Shown here in pieces: positions 33,713-42,055 of a DNA stretch of 51,661 bases (its first letter is position 1; each line of letters opens with the position of its first letter). Source of the DNA: Streptacidiphilus anmyonensis (GTDB lineage: Bacteria; Actinomycetota; Actinomycetes; Streptomycetales; Streptomycetaceae); contig NZ_BBPQ01000033.1 of the NCBI RefSeq assembly GCF_000787855.1, forward strand, positions 1 through 51,661, in the 5' to 3' direction. The position numbers and the translations under genes were made by a program. The notes below the pieces were generated by a model. The model was given only the letters and a program-made list of their open reading frames with translations. It did not search any database and was not told the origin of the DNA.

Positions 33713-34037
33713 TCCCCTCAAACCGGCCTCAGCGGCCTACGCCGCGCGCACGACGCCCGGTCGGGGCGCGGCGCGGGTGGCGCTTCGCCTTGTCGGCGAA
33801 GTCATGGGGTGATCGGGTCGGAGGGTGATCGGGTCGGAGGCCGATCGCACATTGCTGATTCTTGCACAAATGACGAGACATATGAGCAAGCTTGAGCATA
33901 TCTTGCCGCTCTCCACCGTGGACACCTGCGGACAGCAGTGGACAAGGCCTGCCTCCGTCGGGCCTGGAAGGTGGACACCGTCCGGGACGAGTCTGTGCCC
34001 CATGAACACCGCACACCCCATCCGATGGAGCGTCACC
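33713..34037. promoter_or_regulatory. AT-richer intergenic region with tandem repeat and nested palindrome
   Basis: Holds a 16-bp unit (GGGTGATCGGGTCGGA) repeated exactly twice (33807-33838). It is followed by an unusually AT-rich stretch with a nested palindrome: ATATG (33880-33884), CAAGCTTG (33887-33894), CATAT (33897-33901). It is probably the promoter/operator area of the next gene. No gene is seen. Confidence 0.45.
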
Positions 34038-34547
34038 ATGACATCCCGCCCGCGTCTTGCCCTGACCGTGCTGAGCGCCGCCGCGGTCCTCTGCGCCTCC
34101 GCCGCCACCTCCACGGCCACCGCGCAGGCCGCCGAACCGCGCCCGCCGAGGATCGTCGCCGACTGGGCCCGGGCCTGGAACGGCACCGACCCCGCGGCGC
34201 TCGGCGCCCTGTTCACCGCTGACGGCACCTACACCGACGAGGGCGTGGGCATCACCTTCCACGGCCGCCAGGAGATCTCCGGCTGGAAGGCCCGCGCCGA
34301 CGCGGTCATCGACGAGGTCCATGTCACCGTGCGCGCCGTGCGCCGCCACGGCGACCGCATCACCGTCGAGGCCGTGTACGCGGGTCACCTCAAGGGCGCT
34401 CCCAAGCCCTTCGCCGTGCCGATGACCACCCTGCTCGACCTCGACCGGAACCACTGCCTGATCGTCTCCGACCAGGACCACTACAGCCTGGCCACGGTCC
34501 TCTCCCAGTCCGGCCTGCCCGCAGGCTGGACTCCGCCCACCGACTGA
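34038..34547 (+). CDS. Secreted SnoaL/NTF2-like protein
   Basis: A 169-residue exported protein: signal peptide (~1-35, core LTVLSAAAVLCASAATSTATA, ending AQA-A) then an NTF2-like fold (IVADWARAWNGTDPAALGALFTADGTYTDE, FHGRQEISGW, VRAVRRHGDRITVEAVYAG). Known relatives are ketosteroid-isomerase-like cyclases or binding proteins; no activity can be assigned. The ATG at 34038 has GGAG 7 nt upstream. A start 12 codons earlier (34002) is possible but less well placed. Confidence 0.8.
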   Translation: MTSRPRLALTVLSAAAVLCASAATSTATAQAAEPRPPRIVADWARAWNGTDPAALGALFTADGTYTDEGVGITFHGRQEISGWKARADAVIDEVHVTVRAVRRHGDRITVEAVYAGHLKGAPKPFAVPMTTLLDLDRNHCLIVSDQDHYSLATVLSQSGLPAGWTPPTD

Positions 34548-34579
34548 CCGGCCGTCAGGCGGTAACGGCGGTGGACCGG

Positions 34580-34619
34580 CGACGTCCCGCGCAGCCTCAG
34601 ACGGCTGCGCGGGACGTCG
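34580..34619. terminator. 17-bp perfect bidirectional hairpin
   Basis: CGACGTCCCGCGCAGCC pairs perfectly with GGCTGCGCGGGACGTCG around a 6-nt loop, between the convergent SnoaL-like and stress-protein genes. Confidence 0.8.
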
Positions 34620-34630
34620 ATGTCCAGGGG

Positions 34631-35146
34631 TCAGGCGGCGGTCGTCAGGGTGGCGCGGCGCGACGGCTCATCGGTGCGGACGGCGCGCACGGCGTCCGGC
34701 GTGCCGCTCGGCGCCACGCCGAGGACCGCGCCTCGGGCGTGGGCCAGGCAGTAGCGGCTGACGGAGCCGTGGAACAGCCGGGCCAGGCGGCCCCGCCGGC
34801 CCGTGCCGACCACCAGCAGGTCGCCGGGCTGGTCGGCGATCCCCACCAGGGCGGGGCCGGGCCGCTCGGCGCGGACGACCAGGGGCTCGACCCTCAGGTC
34901 GGCCGGGCATCCGCCGAAGGCGGTGTCGAACGCGGCGTCGAGACGGTCGCAGGCGTTCTGCTCCCACAGCTTCAGCAGCGGCGGACACGGGTGGCTGCGG
35001 TAGGCCATCTCGCCGCCGACCGGGTGCCAGACCAGCACCGGCACCAGCACGGCGCCCCTGCGACGTGCCTCCTCGGCCGCGCGGCGCAGCGCGGCGAGGC
35101 TGCTCTCGGATCCGTTGACACCCACGACGACGCGGTTCTCGGCCAT
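34631..35146 (-). CDS. Universal stress protein (UspA family)
   Basis: A 171-residue single-domain Usp. The start strand and loop are VVVGVNGSESSLAALRRA. The ATP-binding motif GxxGRx(9-11)GS is present as VVGTGRRGRLARLFHGSVSRYCL. These residues predict nucleotide binding. Family members help survival in stress and hypoxia by binding ATP or partner proteins. GAAAGAAG precedes the ATG at 35146. Single gene; no clear dormancy-type operator was seen upstream. Confidence 0.9.
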   Translation of the reverse strand: MAENRVVVGVNGSESSLAALRRAAEEARRRGAVLVPVLVWHPVGGEMAYRSHPCPPLLKLWEQNACDRLDAAFDTAFGGCPADLRVEPLVVRAERPGPALVGIADQPGDLLVVGTGRRGRLARLFHGSVSRYCLAHARGAVLGVAPSGTPDAVRAVRTDEPSRRATLTTAA

Positions 35147-35531
35147 GGCGCTTCGCTTCTTTCGGTGACACTGCCCGACCCGCAGGAGTCGGAGTGGATT
35201 TCCTTGGCGAGGCTTCTCCGCGACTCTCGAACTTTCCGGTCGCAGTGGTGATGCCTCTTGGATTCATTGGACACCGTCGGCGATTGCCTTCAAAACCCCT
35301 TGACGCTTCCCTGACGGCCGGGAGCCCGGCCTTGACGCCCTGTTGACCGCGCAGGGTGTCCGCCGACAGCGGTCCCGTTCCTCCCCGGGCCGGTCCGGCG
35401 AGGCCGGGGCCGCCTGCCGCGCCGGGCGGGACACGCAGGGTTAACCTGAGCTCAGGGCGCGCCGGGAAGGCTGGTCGGCAGCTACCCGTGAGCGCCCGGA
35501 GGCGCCGCCGCCGATCCCGCCGGAGATCCCG
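35147..35531. other. Divergent intergenic region
   Basis: No gene seen in 385 bases. Three TTGAC motifs (about 35300, 35332 and 35345) surround a small GGCCGGG/CCCGGCC hairpin (35316-35331). GGTTAACC lies about 90 bp before the DUF2254 gene and may be part of its promoter. Confidence 0.35.
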
Positions 35532-36887
35532 ATGCCGCGCACCGCCCGCTCCCGCAGCAGGGCCCGCGCGGCCGACTGGCGGCGGGAGGCCCTCCGCACC
35601 AATCTCTGGGTGGTGCCCGCTCTGGAGGCGCTGGCCGCCGCCGGTCTGTTCGCGATCACCCTCGGGCTCGACCGCGCCGCCTACAACGGCAAGCTGGACC
35701 TGCCCAGCTGGGTGCTGAGCGGCAGCGCGGACGGCGCCAGACAGGTGCTGACCACCATCGCCGCCGCCGTCATCACCGTCGTCGGCCTGGTCTTCTCGAT
35801 CACCATCGTGGCGCTCACCCTCGCCTCGACCCAGTTCGGGCCGCGGATGCTGCGCAACTTCATCCGGGACCGCGGCACCCAGCTCACCCTCGGCACCTTC
35901 GTCGCCACCTTCCTGTACGCGGTGCTGGTGCTGGTCGCCATCAGTCCGGGCCCGCACGGCGACTTCGTGCCGCACCTGTCCATCACCACCACCCTTGCGC
36001 TGACCCTGGTGGATCTGGCGACGCTGATCTACTTCATCAACCACATCGCCCGCTCGATCCAGCTGCCCCAGGTCGTCGCCTCGATCGCGCACGACCTCGC
36101 GGGCGCCATCGACGACCAGAGCGCCCTGGGCGCCGACGCGCCGGACCGGACCGAACGGGGGCTGTCGCCCTCCGAGCTGCTCGCCCGCCTGCGGACCGAG
36201 GGCGCGGTCATCACCACCTCCGCCAGCGGATACCTCCAGTACCTGCGCCACGACCGGCTGGTCCGCATCGCCCGCGACGCCGACGCGGTGATCCACATCC
36301 CCTACCGGCCGGGCCACTTCCTGGTGCAGGGCCACCCCCTCGCCTACGTGTGGCCCCCGCAGGCCGCCGCCCACGTCACGGCGGACCTGCGCCGCGGCCA
36401 CGTCACCGGCCCCTACCGCACGCTCACCCAGGACGTCTCCTTCGGCTTCGACCAGCTCGTCGAGATCGCGCTGCGCGCGCTGTCGGCAGCTGTCAACGAC
36501 ACCTTCACCGCGATCACCTGCATCGACTGGCTGGGCGACTGCCTGTGCCGGATCACCACCACCTGGCAGCCGCAGCACGTCCACCGCGATCGCCACGGCT
36601 ACGTCCGCGTGATCGCCCACCAGCCCGACTACGACCGGCTCGTGCGGCGGTCGTTCGAGAAGATCCGCCAGTGCTCCGTCGGCATGCCCGCCGTGATGAT
36701 CAGGCTGCTCGACGCACTCGACAAGGTCATGCGCCAGACCCACGACCCCGGGCGCCGGAAGCTGTTGATGGAACAGGCCGACCTCGTCCTCCACACCTGC
36801 GACGCGACCGTTCCCGAAGCCTCGGACCGCGCCGACGTCGAGCGCAGCCACCGGGCGGTCCGAGCGGCCTACGAGCAGACCGACTGA
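35532..36887 (+). CDS. DUF2254 integral membrane protein
   Basis: A 451-residue protein matching DUF2254. Four membrane segments lie in the first ~180 residues (ALEALAAAGLFAITLGL; VLTTIAAAVITVVGLVFSIT; LGTFVATFLYAVLVLVAI; LALTLVDLATLIYFINHI). QFGPRMLRNFIRD between helices 2 and 3 is the family signature. A ~260-residue soluble tail follows (GYLQYLRHDRLV, RALSAAVNDTFTAITCIDWL). Function is unknown; it may be a channel-like or membrane-stress protein. GGAG is near the ATG. Confidence 0.88.
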   Translation: MPRTARSRSRARAADWRREALRTNLWVVPALEALAAAGLFAITLGLDRAAYNGKLDLPSWVLSGSADGARQVLTTIAAAVITVVGLVFSITIVALTLASTQFGPRMLRNFIRDRGTQLTLGTFVATFLYAVLVLVAISPGPHGDFVPHLSITTTLALTLVDLATLIYFINHIARSIQLPQVVASIAHDLAGAIDDQSALGADAPDRTERGLSPSELLARLRTEGAVITTSASGYLQYLRHDRLVRIARDADAVIHIPYRPGHFLVQGHPLAYVWPPQAAAHVTADLRRGHVTGPYRTLTQDVSFGFDQLVEIALRALSAAVNDTFTAITCIDWLGDCLCRITTTWQPQHVHRDRHGYVRVIAHQPDYDRLVRRSFEKIRQCSVGMPAVMIRLLDALDKVMRQTHDPGRRKLLMEQADLVLHTCDATVPEASDRADVERSHRAVRAAYEQTD

Positions 36888-37246
36888 GCCCGGCCGGGAC
36901 GGGCTGGGACCGGCCGGGAGCAGGCGGGCGCGGCGCTCGACAAGATCACATCAAGACCCGGGCGGTCGACGTCAGGTTCCCGTCAGAGCAGGTGGTCAGC
37001 GGCCGACGGCCAGGATGGAATACCTGACGGCGGGCCTGCCGCGGCTTCGTGCTCACACCGCGGCCGGCCCCGCCCCTGGACCCCTGCGGGCCCCCAGCCC
37101 GACGGCCTTCCTCGGGCCCGCAGCGGAGAGCCGGCCGGCCGGCGGCCGTGGGAGCGCTGCGCCCTCCCCGGCCCCCGGCCGGACCGCCTCCACCATGCCG
37201 TCCCCAGGGCGGGACTCGAGACGCCCCTCGACGTCGACCGCGGCGG
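36888..37246. other. Intergenic stretch, nothing recognised
   Basis: 359 very GC-rich bases between the end of DUF2254 and the end of the SRPBCC gene. Open frames exist on both strands, but none has a ribosome site or protein-like composition. Short GGCCGGCC-type self-complementary runs could form a terminator; none stands out. Confidence 0.4.
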
Positions 37247-37729
37247 TCAGCCCTCCGTCGCGAACAGGGCGGCATAGCGGTCGAGGTACAGCGGCCACCC
37301 CTGGTCGCCGCCGACGCCCTCGCCGACGGACTGCCACCCGGGGCCGTGCCGGTCGAGGTTGCGGTGTTCCAGTTCGACGCGGGTCCGGTTCGGGCCCTCG
37401 GCGACGAACCGGACCTCGACCTCGCTGGTCAGCTCGGGATCGGACTCGACCTGCCAGGTCGGGCCGATGTCCCAGCTGAACACCACCCGGTGGGGCGGCT
37501 CGTAGGCGAGGACGCGCGCCCAGCGGCACACGCTGCCGTCGGTCGCCCGGTCGTAGATGTGTCCGCCGACGCGCGGCTCGAAGACGGTCTCGGCGATCGG
37601 GGCCCCGAGCAGGTTGTGCTCCGGGGGTTTGAAGTCGCCGAACCGGCTGGTGAACACGGCGAAGGCGTCGGAGATCCCCGCGGTGACCACGACCTGCCTC
37701 CGGACGGCCGTGGCTTCGATCTCGGTCAT
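37247..37729 (-). CDS. SRPBCC/AHSA1-family protein
   Basis: A 160-residue START-like fold protein (VRRQVVVTAGISDAFAVFTSRF, VFEPRVGGHIYDRATDGS, VLAYEPPHRVVFSWDIG, VELEHRNLDRHG). Such domains bind hydrophobic ligands and are very often paired with ArsR regulators, as here. It starts inside the stop of the ArsR gene (ATGA overlap), so the two are one operon. Confidence 0.88.
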   Translation of the reverse strand: MTEIEATAVRRQVVVTAGISDAFAVFTSRFGDFKPPEHNLLGAPIAETVFEPRVGGHIYDRATDGSVCRWARVLAYEPPHRVVFSWDIGPTWQVESDPELTSEVEVRFVAEGPNRTRVELEHRNLDRHGPGWQSVGEGVGGDQGWPLYLDRYAALFATEG

Positions 37730-38058
37730 GGGCTTTCCTCCGGTGCGCGTGGTGCTTCTTCGGCGACCTCCGCGTAGCTGGCCAGCGCCCGCCGCCAGAA
37801 GGTGTCGAGCTGGTCCCGCAACGCGGCCACCGCCGTCGGGTTGAGCCGGTAGATCCGCCTGGTGCCGACGGCCTGCTCGCTGACCAGGCCGGCGTCCTTG
37901 AGGATCTTCAGATGCTGGGAGACCGCGGATCTGCTGACCGGCAGGCGCGCCGCGAGCTGCCCCACCGCCAGCGGTCCCTCCGCGAGGCGGTCGACGATGG
38001 CGCGCCGCGTGCCGTCCGCCAGCGCGCTCCAGCCTTCTCCCGATCGGTCAGTATCCAC
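37726..38058 (-). CDS. ArsR-family winged-helix repressor
   Basis: A 110-residue regulator (WSALADGTRRAIVDRLAEG, then LPVSRSAVSQHLKILKDAGLV and RRIYRLNP wing). No Cys is present in the DNA-recognition helix, so a metal-sensing role is unlikely. It fits the ArsR group paired with SRPBCC proteins. Start is GTG at 38058 and lies inside a 17-bp tandem repeat; GATACT 8 nt upstream suggests a leaderless mRNA. Confidence 0.88.
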   Translation of the reverse strand: MDTDRSGEGWSALADGTRRAIVDRLAEGPLAVGQLAARLPVSRSAVSQHLKILKDAGLVSEQAVGTRRIYRLNPTAVAALRDQLDTFWRRALASYAEVAEEAPRAPEESP

Positions 38059-38078
38059 TAACGGTTAGTATCCGCTAA
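38045..38078. promoter_or_regulatory. Tandem 17-bp repeat over the ArsR start codon
   Basis: CGGTCAGTATCCACTAA (38045-38061) and CGGTTAGTATCCGCTAA (38062-38078) are back-to-back copies, 15 of 17 matching. Within them ACTAACGGTTAGT (38057-38069) is a perfect palindrome. The site overlaps the GTG start and the presumed -10, as expected for tight autorepression. Confidence 0.62.
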
Positions 38079-38153
38079 CGCTTTCCGGGATTCAAGGGCA
38101 CCGCCTCCGCGTCCCACGTCCGGCTTCGAGGCGGCTTCGAGAGGAGGGGGTAG

Positions 38154-38181
38154 TTACATCAGACTGATTAATCTAATGTAA
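38154..38181. promoter_or_regulatory. MarR operator/promoter region
   Basis: TTACAT (38154-38159) and ATGTAA (38176-38181) are inverted arms around GATTAATC (38166-38173), itself a palindrome. TAATGT (38174-38179) is 6 nt before the GTG at 38186, the spacing of a leaderless -10 box. It is a likely autoregulatory MarR site. Confidence 0.6.
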
Positions 38182-38185
38182 GTAC

Positions 38186-38698
38186 GTGACCACCACCGAC
38201 ACCCCCGACCAGGCCGGGCGACCGGAAGCCGGGCGACCTGACACCCGGCGACCTGAATACGGGGAGCCGCTCGAACACGCCTCGGAACTCGCCGCCGCGC
38301 TGCGCCTGAGCGTGGGGCGGATCGCGCGGGCGCTGCGCCAGGCGCACGCCGTCGGCGACCAGACGCTGTCGGAGGTGTCCGTCCTGGCCCGGCTGGACCG
38401 GGACGGGTCGATGTCGCCGAGCGCGCTGGCCGCGTGCGAGCGGGTCCGCCCGCAGGCGATGGCGACGACGCTGTCCGGCCTGGAGGACCGCGGACTGGTG
38501 AGCCGCCGTCAGGACGCGACGGACGGTCGGCGGCAGGTCATCTCGCTCACCACGGACGGCGCGGGCATCCTCGCCGACCGGCGCTCGGCCTCCGTGCGAC
38601 GGCTGACCGGCGCGGTCAGCACCTCGCTCACCCCCGCCGAGCAGCAGCGACTTCTCGACATCATGCCCTTGCTGGAACGAATCGCGGAGCAGCTGTGA
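38186..38698 (+). CDS. MarR-family transcriptional regulator
   Basis: A 170-residue regulator: LRLSVGRIARALRQAH, LSEVSVLARLDRDGSMSPSALA, then RPQAMATTLSGLEDRGLVSRR and the wing DATDGRRQVISLT. The first 30 residues are a low-complexity tail (GRPEAGRPDTRRP). Start is GTG at 38186, immediately after the operator. Its stop overlaps the start of the MFS exporter (GTGA), so it most likely represses its own exporter operon and is released by a drug-like ligand. Confidence 0.9.
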   Translation: MTTTDTPDQAGRPEAGRPDTRRPEYGEPLEHASELAAALRLSVGRIARALRQAHAVGDQTLSEVSVLARLDRDGSMSPSALAACERVRPQAMATTLSGLEDRGLVSRRQDATDGRRQVISLTTDGAGILADRRSASVRRLTGAVSTSLTPAEQQRLLDIMPLLERIAEQL

Positions 38699-40464
38699 TA
38701 TCCGAGCAGAACCCCGCCGCCGGCGCGACCGCCGTCAGAAGCGACCGCTACAAGTGGGTCGCGCTGTCCAACACGACCATGGGCGTGCTGATCGCGACGG
38801 TGGACGCCTCCATCGTGATCATCTCGCTGCCCGCGATCTTCCGCGGCATCGGCCTGGACCCGCTGGCCCCCAGCAACATCGGCTACCTGCTGTGGATGAT
38901 CCTCGGCTACACCCTCGTCACCGCCGTCCTGGTGGTGGCGCTCGGACGACTCGGCGACATGTTCGGCCGGGTCAAGATGTACAACCTCGGCTTCCTCGTC
39001 TTCTCCGCCGCCTCCCTCGCGCTCTCGCTCGATCCCATGCACGGCGCGGCCGGAGCGCTCTGGCTGATCGGGTTCCGCCTCGTCCAGGCGGTCGGCGGCT
39101 CGATGCTGACGGCGAACTCCGCGGCGATCCTCACCGACGCGTTCCCCGCGCGGCAGCGGGGCATGGCGCTGGGCATCAACCAGATCACCGCCCTGGCGGG
39201 CATGTTCCTCGGCCTGCTGGCCGGCGGCGTGCTCGCGGCGATCGACTGGCGCGCGGTGTTCTGGGTCAGCGTCCCGATCGGCATCGTCGGCACCATCTGG
39301 TCCTACCGGAGCCTGCGCGAGGTCGGCACCCGCAAGCCCGGCCGGATCGACTGGATCGGCAACATCACCTTCACGGCGGGCGCGGCCTGCCTTCTCGCGG
39401 GCGTCACCTACGGCATCCAGCCCTACGGCGGCCACTCCACGGGCTGGACCAACCCCTGGGTGATCGCGGGTCTCACGGGCGGCGTCGCCCTGCTGGCGAC
39501 GTTCTGCTTCGCGGAGACGCGCGTCTCCGACCCGATGTTCCAGCTGAGCCTCTTCCGTATCCGGGCTTTCGCGGCCGGGAACATCGCCGCGCTGCTCATC
39601 GCCATCGCGCGCGGCGGCATGCAGTTCATGCTCATCGTCTGGCTCCAGGGCATCTGGCTGCCGCTGCACGGCTACAGCTTCGAGCGCACGCCGCTGTGGG
39701 CGGGCATCTTCATGCTGCCGCTGACCGTCGGCTTCCTGATCGGCGGACCCGCCTCCGGCTGGCTCTCCGACCGCTACGGCCCCCGCTTCTTCGCGACCAC
39801 GGGTCTGCTGCTGGTGGCCGGGTCCTTCCTCGGCCTGGTGGCGCTGCCCGTCGACTTCTCCTACAGCGCCTTCGCGGCGCTGCTGTTCGTCAGCGGCCTC
39901 GGGCAGGGCATGTTCTCCGCGCCCAACACCTCGTCCATCATGGGCAGCGTGCCGCCCGGCCAGCGCGGGGTCGCCTCCGGCATGCGGTCGACCTTCCAGA
40001 ACTCCGGCACGGCCCTGTCCATCGGCCTGTTCTTCTCGCTGATGGTCGTCGGCCTGTCCGGCTCGCTCCCCCACACCCTCAGCAGCGGCCTCCAGGCGCA
40101 GGGCGTCCCGGCCGGAACGGCCGAGCAGGTCGCCGGGCTGCCGCCGGTCAGCACGCTGTTCGCCACCTTCCTCGGCAACAACCCGATCGGGCACCTGCTC
40201 GCGCCCAGCGGCGTGCTGCACACGCTGCCCGCGCAGAGCGTGCACACGCTGACCGGCAACCGTTTCTTCCCCGAGTTGGTCTCCACTCCGTTCCACCACG
40301 GCCTGGTCACCGTCTTCGGGGCGGCGGCCGTCATGGCACTGGTCGCGGCCCTCGCCTCCCTGCTGCGCGGCAAGACCGCCGCGTCGGCCGGCGGCAGCGC
40401 CGCGGGCTCGTCGACGGTCCCCACCCCGGCGGACGAGGGCGACTCGGCGGCCTCCCGTCACTGA
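38695..40464 (+). CDS. MFS multidrug exporter, DHA2 (14-TM, EmrB/QacA) family
   Basis: A 589-residue inner-membrane proton antiporter. The N-terminal region holds VALSNTTMGVLIATVDASIV, the Asp-bearing first helix of DHA2 pumps. Motif A is GRLGDMFGRVKMYN and motif C-like glycine-rich segments follow (TALAGMFLGLLAGGVLAAIDW). About 14 helices fit the length. The last loop (~430-535) is long and contains a periplasmic insert with QSVHTLTGNRFFPEL. GTG at 38695 overlaps the MarR stop. Confidence 0.9.
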   Translation: MISEQNPAAGATAVRSDRYKWVALSNTTMGVLIATVDASIVIISLPAIFRGIGLDPLAPSNIGYLLWMILGYTLVTAVLVVALGRLGDMFGRVKMYNLGFLVFSAASLALSLDPMHGAAGALWLIGFRLVQAVGGSMLTANSAAILTDAFPARQRGMALGINQITALAGMFLGLLAGGVLAAIDWRAVFWVSVPIGIVGTIWSYRSLREVGTRKPGRIDWIGNITFTAGAACLLAGVTYGIQPYGGHSTGWTNPWVIAGLTGGVALLATFCFAETRVSDPMFQLSLFRIRAFAAGNIAALLIAIARGGMQFMLIVWLQGIWLPLHGYSFERTPLWAGIFMLPLTVGFLIGGPASGWLSDRYGPRFFATTGLLLVAGSFLGLVALPVDFSYSAFAALLFVSGLGQGMFSAPNTSSIMGSVPPGQRGVASGMRSTFQNSGTALSIGLFFSLMVVGLSGSLPHTLSSGLQAQGVPAGTAEQVAGLPPVSTLFATFLGNNPIGHLLAPSGVLHTLPAQSVHTLTGNRFFPELVSTPFHHGLVTVFGAAAVMALVAALASLLRGKTAASAGGSAAGSSTVPTPADEGDSAASRH

Positions 40465-40550
40465 CGGCCCATCCGGGCCGGGAGGGCGGACTGGCTGACA
40501 AGTCGGCTGGTCCGTGCGGGCGATGTCGGCAGCGCCGAGCTAGACCCGCT

Positions 40551-40627
40551 TTCCCGCGCTGTGATCGGCCGCCACTCCCGCGCGGCGGCGGCCGATCACA
40601 GCGGACCTCGGTCTGCGGACCTCAGCC
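40551..40627. repeat. 77-bp hairpin repeat, copy 1
   Basis: First of two 77-bp direct repeats, offset 153 bp from the second. It contains a perfect 15-bp hairpin: CTGTGATCGGCCGCC (40559-40573) and GGCGGCCGATCACAG (40587-40601), followed by GGTCTGCGGACCTCAGCC. It lies after the MFS gene and may act as a terminator. Confidence 0.72.
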
Positions 40628-40703
40628 GCACGGCCGGGCGGGCCGGGCCCGGCCGCCTGGCCGGACCACCGGCCGGGCCGTCAGCGGCCCTGAACCAGCC
40701 CCC

Positions 40704-40780
40704 TTCCCGCACCGCGATCGGCCGTCACCGCCGTTCGGCGGCGGCCGATCACAGCAGCCCTCGGTCTGCGGACCTCAGCC
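40704..40780. repeat. 77-bp hairpin repeat, copy 2
   Basis: Second copy of the 77-bp element, same length, mostly identical. Outer arms GATCGGCCG (40716-40724) and CGGCCGATC (40742-40750) pair and enclose an inner CCGCCG/CGGCGG stem. Changes in one arm are largely met by a different inner pairing, so structure seems kept. Confidence 0.72.
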
Positions 40781-40848
40781 AGGCGGCCGGGCAGGGCCGC
40801 GTCGGGGGCGTCAGCGGTCGCGGGTCGGCGGCGCCTGACGGCGGCCCC

Positions 40849-41802
40849 TCACTCCCACTCCCACCGGATGCCGAAACGGCCCGGCCCCGCGCCGAGGGCG
40901 ACGGCGTGGACGGTGCCGGCGGTGTCCGGCCGCAGCAGCCGCTCCTGCGGGCGGCCCTCCGGTGTGGCCGAACGGAAGACGTGACAGCGGCGCGGTCGCG
41001 CGGCCGGGTCGAACCGCACCTCGAGCACGCGCTCGCGGATCCTTCGGTTCAGGCGCGTACCGAGTCGGGAGACCGGTGGACCACTCGGCGCCCAGCGGAC
41101 GGTGTACTCGACGATGACCGACTCGCCCCGCACGAGCGGCCGGTCGAAGATCACCTCGGTCGCCAGCAGTCCGTTGTCCGCCGCGTGGACGGCGGCGCCG
41201 GTCCGGCAGGGGCCGGCCACCTCCACCTCCGGGACGGGCGCGGCCGGGTCGGCCCGCACGACGGCAATCCACCGGTCCGCTCCGTCGGCCTCGGCCCGCA
41301 GCACCCGTCGGTTCCACAGCTCGCGTTCACGGCGCTCAGCGTCCACCGTCAGGCGGCTGTGGCAGCTCAGCCGACTCAACGTCAGATCCCACCGGGTGTC
41401 CAGCCCACGCCACAGGCCCGGGGCCTGACCCTCGCCTGACCAGATCTCGGCCAGCGGCGTGCCCGAGGCGGCCGCCCCGGCGGGACGGCCTCGCGGGCGC
41501 GGCGGACCGAGCAGCGCGGACAGCGCACCGGGCGCCTGACCCAGCACCTCCTCGATGGCCGCGAGCGCGACGAGGGACCTGGTCCGCTCCGGCCGGCAAC
41601 GACCGTTCTGCCAGAAGCTCAGCGTGGCCACCGACAACCTGATGCCACGGGCCCGCAGCCGGTCCGCGATGCGCTCCAGGGTCAGGCCCCGTGCGGCAAT
41701 GGCCTCGCGCAGCGCCGCGTCGAACCCGTCCGGCGGCGCGTGCTTCGCCGGGCGTGCGTCCGATCCTTCGGGTGCTGCCGGGGCTTGCGGGGTGACCAGC
41801 AC
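40849..41802 (-). CDS. XRE-family helix-turn-helix regulator
   Basis: A 317-residue protein. Residues ~28-75 form the HTH (LREAIAARGLTLERIADRLR, then LSVATLSFWQNGRCRPER). The C-terminal ~190 residues are beta-rich with no membrane segment (WDLTLSRLSCHSRLTVD; GESVIVEYTVRWAPSGP). The type is common in streptomycetes and its target is unknown. GTG start at 41802 with AGGAG upstream. It is divergent from the G1 peptidase gene. Confidence 0.78.
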   Translation of the reverse strand: MLVTPQAPAAPEGSDARPAKHAPPDGFDAALREAIAARGLTLERIADRLRARGIRLSVATLSFWQNGRCRPERTRSLVALAAIEEVLGQAPGALSALLGPPRPRGRPAGAAASGTPLAEIWSGEGQAPGLWRGLDTRWDLTLSRLSCHSRLTVDAERRERELWNRRVLRAEADGADRWIAVVRADPAAPVPEVEVAGPCRTGAAVHAADNGLLATEVIFDRPLVRGESVIVEYTVRWAPSGPPVSRLGTRLNRRIRERVLEVRFDPAARPRRCHVFRSATPEGRPQERLLRPDTAGTVHAVALGAGPGRFGIRWEWE

Positions 41803-42055
41803 AGCTCTCCTGCTCCTGGGGCAGCGGACTCGTCGGCACGACAGCCCGCGGATGTCGACCAGACGTTACCCAGGTCGACGCGTCGCAACCTGTGAATTCG
41901 CGGCGTGGACGCCCGGTGCGACACGGCGTCACCTCTCTCAAAACTGAACGTCCGGTGAAGTCTTGTCAGGGCCATGGGCAGCCCCTGACGCTGGGTCCGC
42001 CGCGGAGATCAACCCCCACCCGCGGCCCACTCCACTCCTCACCCAAGGAGCTTCC

